Assembly: GCA_001839685.1 (NCBI GenBank)
Contig: MLAK01000745.1
Span: 32,425-69,279, forward strand
Length of the DNA stretch: 36,855 nt
Direction: 5' to 3'
Source of the DNA: Tritrichomonas foetus
Taxonomy: Eukaryota > Parabasalia > Tritrichomonadida > Tritrichomonadidae
In this document: positions 18,761 through 28,221 of the stretch, in pieces
Layout of the letters: the number at the start of each line of letters is the position of its first letter
Position numbering within the stretch: position 1 is the stretch's first letter
Made by a program: the position numbers and the translations under genes
The notes under the pieces: generated by a model
Seen by the model: only the letters and a program-made list of their open reading frames with translations
Databases searched by the model: none
Told to the model about the DNA's origin: nothing

Positions 18761-19404
18761 TTAATTCTTTCCTTAATGTCACATCCTATAGAATTATGAT
18801 AATCATGCTTTGATGCCCAAAAGGCTTTACTTTGTGAACAATTTTGACAGCCTAATGAAACTTTGTTTGAAGTTAAGCGTTCTTCAATGGATTTTTTGAT
18901 TAAACTCATCGCGAAAAGTTGGTTAAAAAATGCATCCCCTATTTGCTCTTTATTGCCAATTGTTTCCGTATTTTCTATTTCGAAAATATTTACAAACGCT
19001 GATGCAATGTTTCTATTAAATTCGGAAAAATAGGGACTACAATTTTCTTTATGAAAATCAACAATGCGTTTGGAATAAGTTTTTTCATAACAATTTCTCA
19101 TTGTGAGTAATAGTTCATCGACAGCCATACTTCGCGTTAAAGATAAAAAAGTTTGAAAATATTTAAACCACATCCTTGTCTTTCCAAATGTTTGTTCTAA
19201 TGGCGATGAATATAAGCTTGCTATATTTAAAATTTCATCATTTAAAACCAATGTTGATAATTTTGAAAATAAAGAATTTTATATTTCAAAATTAGTTGCT
19301 CATCACACATGATCATTGTTGGTTTGGATAAGTTTTTATATTGAGAAACATTTAACATTTTTGGATAATTCCTCAATCGTGGTATCATTGAATAAATCCT
19401 TCAT
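18757..19404 (-). pseudogene. Unidentified decayed gene with several in-frame stops
   Basis: On the minus strand one frame runs from ATG 19402-19404 (MKDLFNDTTIEELSKNVKCF) to TAA 18757-18759. Four stops fall in the first 50 codons and none in the last 165. The intact part is helical and Cys-containing (SLGCQNCSQSK), with SSPLEQTFGKTRMWFKYFQ and RSMAVDELLLTMRNCYEK. The CxxC could be a metal-binding pair. It converges with the Merlin-type transposase and overlaps its stop. It may belong to another transposon; I cannot assign a family. Confidence 0.4.
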
Positions 19405-19504
19405 TATTAGATGAGATAAAAAAAGAAAAAAGAAAATAATTGTTGATATAATTCGTCATTTAACAAATCACCCGAAAAATAAAAAGGTGATAAGTATTTA
19501 ATCT

Positions 19505-19650
19505 ATGAATCCTGGGAAAAGTCTTGTCGACATAGCTTGTTGCATGAATTGAAAAAATAATCATTTTATCACAATATTGTGAGGAAAACATCATATGGAA
19601 TCCATGTCGACATAGACTTTCTCGCGAATTGAAAAAGTTAAAAAAATTTA
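19505..19650. repeat. Two degenerate 80-bp direct repeats
   Basis: GTCGACATAG occurs at 19526 and 19606, and GAATTGAAAAA at 19546 and 19626. Both pairs are exactly 80 bases apart, with partial similarity around them. The function is unknown. Confidence 0.5.
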
Positions 19651-19684
19651 ATCTATTATCATAAAAATTTTTGACTAATAGATT

Positions 19685-20222
19685 TTAGTCCTCTACTGGA
19701 CTAGGATTTGTAAAAAATTGTTCTTCATCTTTATTTGAAACGGAATATGAATCTTTTTTGGTCATTGATGGAATTTCACCTGTGAAATAATAAGGAATTT
19801 TATTTGTTTCCATAAATATCATTTGTGTGAAGATAAAATCTGGTTCCTGAAGTAATCCACCATACATAGGCATAAAATTTATAAATTGATATTGATTTGA
19901 ATTATTGACATTAAATTGAATAAGACATTGAACAATATTGTTAATAATACTTTCAGGATTTTCATCATAAAACGTCTGATAGTTCAATAATCATCTATTA
20001 AGTTCTTGCTTAACTTTTTCAAATGTTGTTCCTTGGAATTTAAATACTCTAGAAAATGAAAGCATTTGATCCAATGAACTCTTATTGATGTTTCCACCTT
20101 AAATGGAGGTAGATTTTTAGATATTCCTTCCATATTTGTTTAAATGTGAGTAGAGTCCTAAATTTATTAAGGACTTTGTTCATTCTAATTGGGTCGATTG
20201 GTAAAGTAATAAGTTCTTGCAT
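19685..20222 (-). pseudogene. Unidentified decayed gene, MQELITLPIDPIRM...
   Basis: It starts at ATG 20220-20222. After about 47 codons a frameshift near 20090 leads to a second frame (SLDQMLSFSRVFKFQG) that is broken by a TGA near 19991 and continues to TAG 19685-19687 as LNYQTFYDENPES through FFTNPSPVED. The mixture of helices and a hydrophilic tail is compatible with a real ~175-residue protein. No family is recognised. Together with 18757-19404 it could come from one lost mobile element. Confidence 0.4.
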
Positions 20223-21147
20223 AATGAAAATATGAAAAAAATTTACAAATAAAAATTTTATTCAATTGAAGTTGGCAAAAATTTTTGTAAATTATTCAAA
20301 ATTTTGTGTAGATATAAACGTTCAACATTGAAAAAATATAGATAATTTAAAATGTAATGTTTTATTTCATATTTATAAAGCATATATTACTGCATTGGTG
20401 GTTTCACTTAATTCATTCATTTATGGCTTATTTCTTAATGGTTTCACTGATTTCATTGATTTTTTCATGTATTTGAAAAGTCGTGAATATTGGCGAAAAT
20501 CGTTAAGAAATGGGTTATTTCTGCATGAAAAAAGTGGGTACCCCCAACCCAGAATCGTACTCTCTCTAATCACTTCATATTTTTATTTCGATCACTACAT
20601 ATCAGTTGCCCGTTAAAAAGCAGACTTAGAGCCAAATATATTCATAAATTTAACATTAAAAGAAATACCCTCTTTTAGCATAAATTTTTGACCCATATGG
20701 CAAATCTGATATCACAAAAGAATATTGGAATATTTATGCGTAAAAATCGAATGAATAGAATCAAAATGACCACAAATATATGTTCACACTTTCAACCCCG
20801 CTAAATTGGGATTTCTGAATCATATCTTTGTTAGAAACACTTTATCATAGATTTGATTGCATTTTTCTATTGCATAAAATCTGGATGAATATTCAGTTCA
20901 ATGTGCTCCGATATATTACATGCAATCCGTTAATTCTAATATTGTTTTTTATTATCCGAAAAAAAAGGTGTTATTGGCCATACAATCTGCCCTAAAATAA
21001 TATTATGTTATCAAAAAATCAGAGCAAAAATTTCAAGTCAAATTATTGTATTAGATTTTCATGAAACAGAAACACCAAACAAAAAATGAAATAAAATCAA
21101 ATAAAAATGTATTTTCATATTCCACAAATAATTTAATACAATAAAAA
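20223..21147. other. Non-coding A+T-rich stretch
   Basis: No convincing gene. A 73-codon open frame at 20395-20616 has no family resemblance and is probably chance. There are several A/T homopolymers and no clear repeat. Confidence 0.6.
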
Positions 21148-22311
21148 TCAAGTCCTTTGTGATCCATTTGAGGCTCGAGATCCTGGCCTCGACCCTTTTG
21201 AGCTTCTTGATGGTGGACGTGGTGAAGTTTTTCCTGAAACTGGTAGCTTTTTTGCTTCTTCGATCAATTTTTTAGTTGATTCAATTGCCTCTTCAATTCG
21301 ATGAAGAGTGACCGCACCCAAAGGCTTCGTCAGAACGTTTTTCATCATTTTTCCTTCTGCTTTTGCCGCATTGTAAATTTTATTATTTCTGTCAAAAACA
21401 GATAAAAACTTAGAAAGTTTTTCTTGTTTCTCTGGATCCAAATTGGCTTTATCAAACAATTTATTTAATGATTCATTTTTTCGGAGATTTGTAATATCGG
21501 CAAAAGTTTTCCCGCCAACACGTTTCACAACGATATCTCTTTTCTTTCCAGAAAGGCTTTTCCGAAACTTCCGTTTCTTTGATGGATTAATTTTCACTTT
21601 GTAATTTGGATCGTTTGCGGGAACAAATTTTGCAGGATTACGAACTCTCCTTACTTTTGGATTTCCATTTTCATCAATTTCATTCGTTTCTTCGAGTATG
21701 AACTCTTCTTCTTCTTCATTTTCATCATGAATGTTTTCATCAATGATTTCTTCTTCTTCTCCATTTATATTATCTTCTTCTCCGTTAGCAGGAGTCTCTT
21801 CTTCTTCAGCCAATATTTCTTCATCTTCACAAACTGGAAATTCATTAATATTATTGACTTCGACTATTTCTTCTTCTTCCTGAGGTACAATAAATTCACC
21901 TTCACTTGAAGTTTCAAACTGAAGATCGTTGGGATTAAAATCTTCGGAGTTGGAAATGAAAAGTCGAATATATCCTATTTCGGCGCCATCAAAATAAGAG
22001 TAAAGAGGAAGTTTTTGATAAGCGCTTGGTGTTGTGTCGAGAATTCGGAGATCAATTCTGTTGCCAGAAAAAGGGAAATACGAATCATCAGGTTTTTTGA
22101 TAAAAACTGCTAGAAGTAGATTTAGAGAATCGGAATGCGAAAAGTGAAACTTTTGGGAAATCGGGACAGAAGTTTGAAGAGAAAAATGTCGAGAATCGAG
22201 AAAAATGTATTGATGAGGAGTCTGAATGCGACAAAAAATCGTTGTTCCAATCATAAAGTTGACGTTTTCTGAAATTTTCATTTTTTTGAGATACAATGTT
22301 AAAGATTTCAT
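21148..22311 (-). CDS. Protein with C2-like N-terminus, acidic centre and basic Ser/Arg-rich tail
   Basis: The 387-residue ORF is intact. Residues 1-130 are beta-rich with the order expected of a C2-like sandwich (IFLDSRHFSLQTSVPISQKF, LNLLLAVFIKKPDDS, AEIGYIRLFIS). The resemblance is only structural in feel. Residues 135-215 are dominated by Glu and Asp. Residues 225-265 are strongly basic (NPSKKRKFRKSLSGKKRD), which would suit nuclear targeting or nucleic-acid binding. A helix follows, then a Ser/Pro/Arg/Gly tail (SRSSKGSRPGSRASNG). The first ATG is preferred over the one at codon 11 because an initiator motif lies just upstream. The gene is transcribed away from the tRNA. It appears to be a true host gene. 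Confidence 0.75.
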   Translation of the reverse strand: MKSLTLYLKKMKISENVNFMIGTTIFCRIQTPHQYIFLDSRHFSLQTSVPISQKFHFSHSDSLNLLLAVFIKKPDDSYFPFSGNRIDLRILDTTPSAYQKLPLYSYFDGAEIGYIRLFISNSEDFNPNDLQFETSSEGEFIVPQEEEEIVEVNNINEFPVCEDEEILAEEEETPANGEEDNINGEEEEIIDENIHDENEEEEEFILEETNEIDENGNPKVRRVRNPAKFVPANDPNYKVKINPSKKRKFRKSLSGKKRDIVVKRVGGKTFADITNLRKNESLNKLFDKANLDPEKQEKLSKFLSVFDRNNKIYNAAKAEGKMMKNVLTKPLGAVTLHRIEEAIESTKKLIEEAKKLPVSGKTSPRPPSRSSKGSRPGSRASNGSQRT

Positions 22312-22317
22312 GCCGAA

Positions 22318-22323
22318 AAGTGA
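22318..22323 (-). promoter_or_regulatory. Initiator element TCACTT of the 21148-22311 gene
   Basis: Read on the minus strand, TCACTT lies 6 bases before the ATG. It matches the trichomonad initiator TCAYTW exactly and predicts a very short 5' UTR, supporting the start at 22311. Confidence 0.65.
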
Positions 22324-22394
22324 TGAAGAAACAAATGGTTTTCACCAAATCCAATTGAATGCTCCTTGTTCAATTCAAATAAGATAAAATCGAA

Positions 22395-22467
22395 GCCTTC
22401 GTAGCTCAGTCGGCTAGAGCATCGGACTTTTAATCCGAGTGTCGCGGGTTCGAGTCCCGTCGGAGGC
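22395..22467 (+). tRNA. tRNA-Lys, anticodon TTT
   Basis: A complete cloverleaf can be drawn. The acceptor is GCCTTCG/CGGAGGC with one G-T pair. The D stem is GCTC/GAGC. The anticodon stem TCGGA/TCCGA holds the loop CTTTTAA (anticodon TTT). The variable loop is GTGTC. The T stem GCGGG/CCCGT holds loop TTCGAGT. Box A (TAGCTCAGTCGG) and box B (GGTTCGAGTCC) match the Pol III consensus exactly. The discriminator base is A at 22468. CCA is not encoded, as in eukaryotes. No intron is present. Confidence 0.97.
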
Positions 22468-22469
22468 AC

Positions 22470-22476
22470 TTTTTTT
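22470..22476 (+). terminator. RNA polymerase III terminator (T7)
   Basis: Seven T residues begin 3 bases after the tRNA acceptor stem. This is the usual Pol III stop signal. Confidence 0.85.
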
Positions 22477-22541
22477 ATGCAAATGTTTTAAAGTCTCATA
22501 GTTCTCTGAGCAATAAAGGAGAACGTTCTGAGCCTGTTGAT

Positions 22542-24166
22542 ATGGCTCCCGTCCAAAATGGACAGTTTTTGAAAAACGATAATAATAACCTATTATCGGC
22601 TCACCCTTACGAGTTGGAGGGTGAGTTCCCTTTTAATAAATGGTCTACGAAGGACGACCTATAAGTTCTGGAATCACCCNNNNNNNNNNNNNNNNNNNNN
22701 NNNNNNNNNNNNNNNNNNNNNNNNNNNNNNNNNNTTTCCCCTTCCAATCAAACTATATTCCCAACAATTCAACTTTCGTTCCAACTATTTCCTTCAATTC
22801 CTATACAAACTTTAATCAAATAAAAAAACCAAACAACCCCACACACTTACTACAACAACGCACGAATTTTCAATATTACTCATTCGATGAATTTCTAAAC
22901 AACGAAACGGTAAACCCGTATTGCAATAATTCTAATAATCCTTTTAATGTTAACTATACACTCAATCCGAATATCGATGATTTATGAGAAATCCTAATTA
23001 ATGATAATTCACCTGAAAACACAGATGATACAAACAAATTATCAACAAACTACCAATTTCAAAACAATCAAAAATATTTTAAATCAACATACTTTAACGA
23101 AATTCAACATACACATCCCAATAATCTCAGTTTAAATTCAGCCCCAAGGGAAATAGATGACAACGCTATCCTTTATTCAACAGATTCAATGATTCACACA
23201 AACTATTTTACATCTCAAAAAACGGATTTTGATGAAGTACTTTATGAATATAATTCTCATTCTGAACAGGATAACTCAAATTTTAACGAGAATAACTCTC
23301 AGAGTGATCTCGACGCTAAAAGTCGATTTTTAAAAAAAGATATTGAATCGTCAATAACGGCTCAACCTATAAGTTTCAAGGTCGAGTTCCCAAGGGAAAA
23401 GGGTTTTAAACGGGACGAACTAATTAACGAGTCAGCAATTGACGCCATTGAAAGTCATTCAGATATTCATTTAATTTCCTAAGAATATCTTGAAGCACGA
23501 CCGACGAATCTCATACAAACAAATATCAATCTACAATCAAATCCAAAATCAATCAATCAATCAAATGATTTTCTACAAAATTCAACTTTTAACAAATCAT
23601 CAAATTATCCAAAAGTAGATTTTCCAAGAGCTACCGATTACAGTTCAAATCAGAGTGTTAATGAATTTCAACAGTCGTAGAATTCGTTCATTAACACTCC
23701 AAACAACATAGAATTCAAACCACAATTTAATCAGAAAGACAACACCCCTCTCAAATTTCCCGATAACATCATTGAGGTGCCTACACATGCATCATCTCAT
23801 CGATTTTGTCATTCAAAGGAGTCCATCTAAACGAATTTCAACGATCCAATGATGAATTCTACTAATTTTCGCCTGAACAATCATACGATTACAAAAGAAC
23901 CCCAAACATTTCCAATAAAACGTTCATCAACTCCGAATTACGGAGGATCTCGGTACTTCAAAAATGTCTGCGAAAATTTTTCTCACAATGAAACACCGAA
24001 AACCCATGGAGTTCAGAAAGGTAAAAACTCACTTAAGTATAACAGCGGCCGATATAGGCCGGAAAAAAATCAACAACCTCGGTGCATGATGGATTGGAAG
24101 GAAAAGAAGCAGTCATTAGTATACATTTCATCTGGCGTGAATTATCCCATAGAACTAGAAACTTGA
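22542..24166 (+). pseudogene. Asn/Gln/Ser-rich ORF behind the tRNA, possible ORF1 of a retroelement
   Basis: From ATG 22542 (MAPVQNGQFLKNDNNN) the frame is open to a TAA at 22662-22664 and enters the 55-N gap. The frame is in fact open back to the tRNA terminator. After the gap one frame runs to TGA 24167. It is broken only by TGA 22985, TAA 23480, TAG 23678 and TAA 23828, with no frameshift in ~1.4 kb. The product is Asn, Ser, Gln and Phe rich, becoming basic at the end (KGKNSLKYNSGRYRPEKNQ). The switch in frame across the gap cannot be judged because the gap length is arbitrary. An RNA-binding ORF1 or Gag-like role is inference from composition and from the reverse-transcriptase-like fragment that follows. 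Confidence 0.45.
22680..22734. other. Assembly gap (55 N)
   Basis: An internal run of N within the Asn-rich ORF. The true length is unknown, so the reading frames on either side cannot be compared. Confidence 0.98.
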
Positions 24167-24261
24167 TAATGAAAGATGTATTGTTCAGAAGAGAAATGAG
24201 ACTAAATCCTTTGTAATCCAAACTTTCAAAACATGTAAAATCTCTTAACCTTAGCATTAAC

Positions 24262-24802
24262 ATGGCCGAAGATTCCAAATCACGTACTGTAACAAATAAT
24301 AACATAAATTCCGTTCCTGCAACAATCACACAACCTATTATTGACAATGACGACACTGCTACGAATAACATACCCCTCTTTCGCTTCCACACTAACAATG
24401 GAAGAGAGATTACTCAGTTCATTAACTAGATTTTATGCAAAGATTGGCTACAACTCCAAGACTTACCACTGAAGGGCCACACATTCCAAACTCTTGAAAA
24501 CTCACCTCAGAGCAATTTTTACCCTTACCAAGCTTCCCTCATATGAAGAACAACCTCCTCAAATTCTTCATTGCATCCTGATGTAACCATTTGCCTACGG
24601 GTGAAATACTGTCTCATGGGAGAGAATGTCAGAAGTGCTCAGTCTGTAACAACAACATGAACGACTCGTTCGCTCACCCCCTCACCCATTGCCGTCCTAG
24701 ATTTAACAACTACAAGAAAAGATATGATACGATTGTGGAAGACATCAGTAGTTATCATAGGATGTAGAAATGGTGCCCACTCCAAAAATGAGAAATTTCT
24801 CG
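24262..24802 (+). pseudogene. Fragment resembling the C-terminal end of an R2-like non-LTR reverse transcriptase
   Basis: From ATG 24262 the frame runs with TAG at 24427 and TGA at 24544. It shifts near 24627 into a frame with TAG at 24765-24767 and continues WCPLQK to TGA at about 24789. Visible in order: a Trp-containing helix WLQLQDLPLKG, a spacer with SNFYPYQASL, ICLRVKYCL, a zinc knuckle CSVCNNNMNDSFAHPLTHC (C-x2-C-x9-H-x4-C), then NYKKRYDTIVEDI. In R2-clade elements the same order occurs: LRxN..., a CCHC knuckle and RRHDxIV. No palm domain (YxDD) and no restriction-like endonuclease are present, so it is a remnant at best. Trichomonads are not known for such elements, so the identification needs a profile search. 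Confidence 0.45.
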
Positions 24803-24865
24803 TCTCACTTATCGTTCGCCGTGAAATTTACCAAACATTTTTGACTAGTACCATTTCAACATCCC
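24747..24865 (+). repeat. Terminal repeat copy A (longest flanking match)
   Basis: It begins AGTAGTTATCATAGG and continues through GAAATGGTGCCCAC, CGTCTCAC, CGTTCGCCG and ACTAGTACCATTTCAACATC. Copies B (31056-31154, minus strand) and C (36744-36855) are closely similar. In all three the first codons read WKWYPxQK and a stop (the first W is TAG in A), followed by ~75 non-coding bases. The outer ~13 bases are also imperfect inverted repeats, GTRGAAATGGTR and GTACCATTTCAAC. Confidence 0.8.
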
Positions 24866-26036
24866 ATTGGAATGAATGGGCCAATAAATTACATCATCAA
24901 TGATAAATAAACGACCTCATTGAAGACAAATCCATCACTCGCCTACCCATTGGTGTTTTTAAATTGCCTGACAAAAATAAAGTTAGTTTTAGACTACTTT
25001 GCGCTTAAATACGACTAATATTGGAAATGATATTTTAGAAAACAATACTTTATTTTCATCATCTTTGTCTAAAACAAAACAATTATCAAAAGTTATTAGT
25101 TCATTTGTTCTTTTATTTATTACATAAACATTTAACTATAATAGTAGAATCTAAAAACAATTGTAAAGCAGTAATATTTTCTTCTATTTTACCCTCATCC
25201 TATATTGTATAATCAGATAATTCATGCAAACATTTCTGGTGATTTCCAAGCAAGTGATCAGCCACATTCATTCATTGTTCAACTTTTTCGTGTTATTCTA
25301 GATCCTCTTTCAATAAAAAAGGAAAAAATAACGAAACCGAATGTGTAATCCATAAAACTTGAGAGGTGCCATTTTTTGGTACTTCTTCCATCTTCTCTCA
25401 TAGGATTTAATTAGGTGATTCTTATTAATTAGTTCTTATATATTCCAAGAGGAGTTTTCCATTTATTGTTTTAGCATTTTATTATAAATATAATATTAGG
25501 CCTTAGGATTCTTCACACCAGCATAGGATGAAGCGTGTCATTGCTATTACATACATTTGGTTACTTGGCCCGTCAAAGTTACCGTTTTGTCTTCCATTAA
25601 CTTTTTCCATGATTTCGAAATCTAGAATTTTGACGAAAAATAGAGTCCAATATTTCAACGACGCATTGAATTGCATTGCGATGGTGGCTCCAACTATACA
25701 TCGAATGCTATATATTTCGATCTTTCTCAAGAGTTTTTCCATTTATGAAAAAAATTTTCTGCAATCGAAATTAATGAGGTTGATATTTTTTTTTTTTTTT
25801 TGGTATTTAACAAAAAGTGAATGAGAGAGTGGAATAATATTTTTAAATAAAAATATATTAGAGACGGGTCCATAAATATTCCCTGAAAGTTCCAACAATC
25901 TCCTCATTTTTTTATAAACTCGGCAAGTAATTCAGAGGACAAAAAAATAATTGAAAGCAATTTGATTATTTGAAGTCAATAATATTGGGAATATATATAC
26001 ATACATCTTACCACTGCACCACTCCTTCCTGCTGAC
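24866..26036. other. Region without a confident gene
   Basis: Mostly A+T-rich, with scattered homopolymers including a 16-base T run at 25786-25801. A minus-strand ORF at 25503-25742 (79 residues, with IYSIRCIVGATIAM and NGRQNGNFDGPSNQM) faintly recalls the DDE-4/Harbinger pattern ending in GPxxxxxD. It is annotated separately with low confidence. Confidence 0.5.
25503..25742 (-). pseudogene. Possible fragment of a DDE transposase
   Basis: This 79-residue minus-strand ORF starts MEKLLRKIEIYSIRCIVGAT. The pattern IVGAT-x-30-NGRQNGNFDGPSNQM is reminiscent of a DDE-superfamily core around the second acidic residue. The expected acids at the key points are missing (G for D after IV, N for D after S). 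The resemblance may be chance. Confidence 0.2.
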
Positions 26037-26126
26037 ATGAAGGAAAACACTAATTATTTAAACATTTTAGACGAAACGTCAATAAAGCTTGAGCATTCCG
26101 ACGAAGTGCAAATTCGCACCTTGTGA
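26037..26126 (+). CDS. Short ORF, MKENTNYLNILDETSIKLE..., probable gene start remnant
   Basis: A 29-codon ORF with a clear ATG and a charged, protein-like sequence (KLEHSDEVQIRTL), then TGA. It lies just upstream of the second Maverick block. It could be the front of an element gene cut off at the block boundary near 26125-26190. Too short to assign. Confidence 0.25.
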   Translation: MKENTNYLNILDETSIKLEHSDEVQIRTL

Positions 26127-27228
26127 AATTTATACATGTTAACATATATTTTTTTGATAAATATTTAATCTCTCTTCCTTTTTGGTTTCTGTATGATTAC
26201 ACATTTCCTGATGGTCAAACTTTTTCATTTCAAGATCTTTCATGGAACATGACATGGATGTTAAATTATGACCAAAGTACTAAAACATGGAAAGGTAATA
26301 ATGTTCAGAACAGAATATTATCTAAAGTCATTGATCTAAAAGCATCACCATCAGTCTATCATATTGGAGTATTTATTGCTCATGAAGAACCAATGATACA
26401 CTGGATGAAAGAATATTATGGAATAGAAGATAATTTCGCTAAATACTTTGCTGATAATAAACTTGTGAAATGATATTATCACTACTCCAATGGAACACGA
26501 TTTATTATACCAGAAGAAGCGTCAGCTATTTAGATGTAAAATCACCTGTAACGTATTTTGATCATTCATTCGATAGAATCACTGTACAAATAAAACAAAA
26601 TGTCATACCTGATAAACCAGTCGGTGTTCCAGGATCAAATCTTTTAATTATTAGTATCATTGATGTAGATGACTATTACACCGAGTTTTCGTATTATGAT
26701 AGGACTTCAAAAGATGCTACGTATTTATTAGGTGAAAGTCGTAAAGAAGGTATACTNCAATTAAACATGAGATACCAAAGAAGAATAGAAAGTCAAACAA
26801 GAGCCATAGAACTTCTCATGAGAAAAGATATGGTAGTAAAAAGAGATGAAATAAATTTGGATGGTGAGTTAAATCCAATCAAGTATATCATTGATAAAAA
26901 GTTTTANANAATNGAACCAACACCAACAGCATGCACGACTCTTTACACAGATTATAACATTACATCGTCAAAAGTCATTACTGCAGACAATATAACAACA
27001 ATGGCATCAGATCTGAATATGGTAGCGAATCAAGCAGATATTTTAACTGCTGATCTTGAATCATTAAAATCAAATATTGCAAACTACATGGAGAGAGTAA
27101 AACTACAGGAAGAAAAGACANAACATCTTAAAGATATGGCTAAAGGNTTTGCNGTCGTTATTGCTTCAGCNGGAGTTTTTCAAATTGGTGTAACATTAAT
27201 GGAAAAGGGTATTGAGAATTTAGAGTAA
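26123..27228 (+). pseudogene. Maverick-type structural protein with C-terminal membrane helix, decayed
   Basis: No ATG start is seen; the credible coding sequence begins near YDYTFPDGQTFSF (about 26190). The frame is broken by TGA at 26471-26473, and a frameshift near 26515 leads into the frame of SYLDVKSPVTYFDHSF. It then stays open to TAA 27226-27228. The middle is beta-rich (LLIISIIDVDDYYTEF). It is followed by a helical coiled coil (TADNITTMASDLNMVANQAD, LESLKSNIANYMERVKLQEE) and a hydrophobic stretch near the end (VVIASxGVFQIGVTLM). A capsid-associated or membrane-interacting protein is plausible. N bases at 26758, 26907-26913 and 27121-27171 suggest collapsed copies. Confidence 0.5.
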
Positions 27229-28215
27229 ATGATATTTCGAAATAAAAGAATAAATAGTTACCATCGACTCTCTGATTCAGGCGAGATACCACTTGAAGAT
27301 CTTATTAGAGTTGAAGTAGAAACACTTGATGAGGCGGCTGAAAGTTTTAATACTTTAAAAACAACAAATGAAAATAATGATGATATTCTTGAAGAAAATA
27401 TTTTGTCAGCTAAATTCATTAAAGAAATGTGTATAAACTATAGAGGATCATTACAATCGGCATTTAAAGAAATTAAAGATAAACTCGATGCTTTAGATGG
27501 AGCATCAAAGGACAAAGTCGATTGTCGATCATTTACATATAGAATGAATGATGATACAGGAAAAGAACATGCCCTAACTTTCGAGAGAGGTATAGCTGGT
27601 CAAAGTGAAAATGTTGATATTAAACTGGATAGTAGACAAAGTATAACGATAAACCCTTCTGGTGAAGTATCTGTAGATAATCACTTTTATGCATACGGTA
27701 ATATTATCGTTAATGATGCTGATATTCATGTCAGTTCCGGTAATATTTATGTTAACGGTGAAGAAGTAGCTCTAAAGGAAGAAACTAATGCAATTTCTTC
27801 GTCCCTTAATACATTAGGAATTAATATTAAAGATAACTACCTTACTACTAAAGCCATTAGTGAAACATACGCGACGAAAGAGGAACTTAAAAATGTTAAT
27901 GGAACAACTGATACGATTGACTGTCGATCATTTGTATATAAAATGACTGATAGAACAGGTACTGTACATGGACTCACTTTTGAGAGAAATGAAAACTCTA
28001 GATACAGTGAAGAAATTTTAATTAATATGGATCATATGNCNCACTTNGTGCTAAAAGGAGGTGGAGAAGTTTTGACTGGTGGTAATTTTACTGTCGATGG
28101 TGATTTACATGTTAATGGTGTTGGCATTTATGTTAACGGTCAAGAAGTAGTTCTAAAGAAAGACTATGATGCTTTATTAGCTCGAGTTGAAGCACTCGAG
28201 GCAAAAATTAAATAA
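27229..28215 (+). CDS. Repeat-containing fibre or tail-spike-like protein of the second Maverick block
   Basis: The intact 328-residue ORF starts directly after the previous stop (TAAATG). Residues 30-95 are helical. Two related modules follow. Module 1 has VDCRSFTYRMNDDTGKEHA, LTFERG and IYVNGEEVALKEE. Module 2 has IDCRSFVYKMTDRTGTVHG, LTFERN and IYVNGQEVVLKKD. Between them lies YLTTKAISETYATKEELKN, the T-K-xx-hinge pattern typical of trimeric phage tail fibres. It ends in a short coiled coil (LLARVEALEAKIK). The beta-repeat modules suit a triple-beta fibre. Three N lie at 28039-28047. Its function as a surface spike is inference. It converges with the polymerase gene, with only 6 bases between stops. 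Confidence 0.7.
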   Translation: MIFRNKRINSYHRLSDSGEIPLEDLIRVEVETLDEAAESFNTLKTTNENNDDILEENILSAKFIKEMCINYRGSLQSAFKEIKDKLDALDGASKDKVDCRSFTYRMNDDTGKEHALTFERGIAGQSENVDIKLDSRQSITINPSGEVSVDNHFYAYGNIIVNDADIHVSSGNIYVNGEEVALKEETNAISSSLNTLGINIKDNYLTTKAISETYATKEELKNVNGTTDTIDCRSFVYKMTDRTGTVHGLTFERNENSRYSEEILINMDHMXHXVLKGGGEVLTGGNFTVDGDLHVNGVGIYVNGQEVVLKKDYDALLARVEALEAKIK

Positions 28216-28221
28216 AAGTAT

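Noticed and set aside
20395..20616. 73-codon ORF on the plus strand
   Set aside because: No motif or sequence character of a real gene, and it sits in a non-coding A+T-rich stretch.
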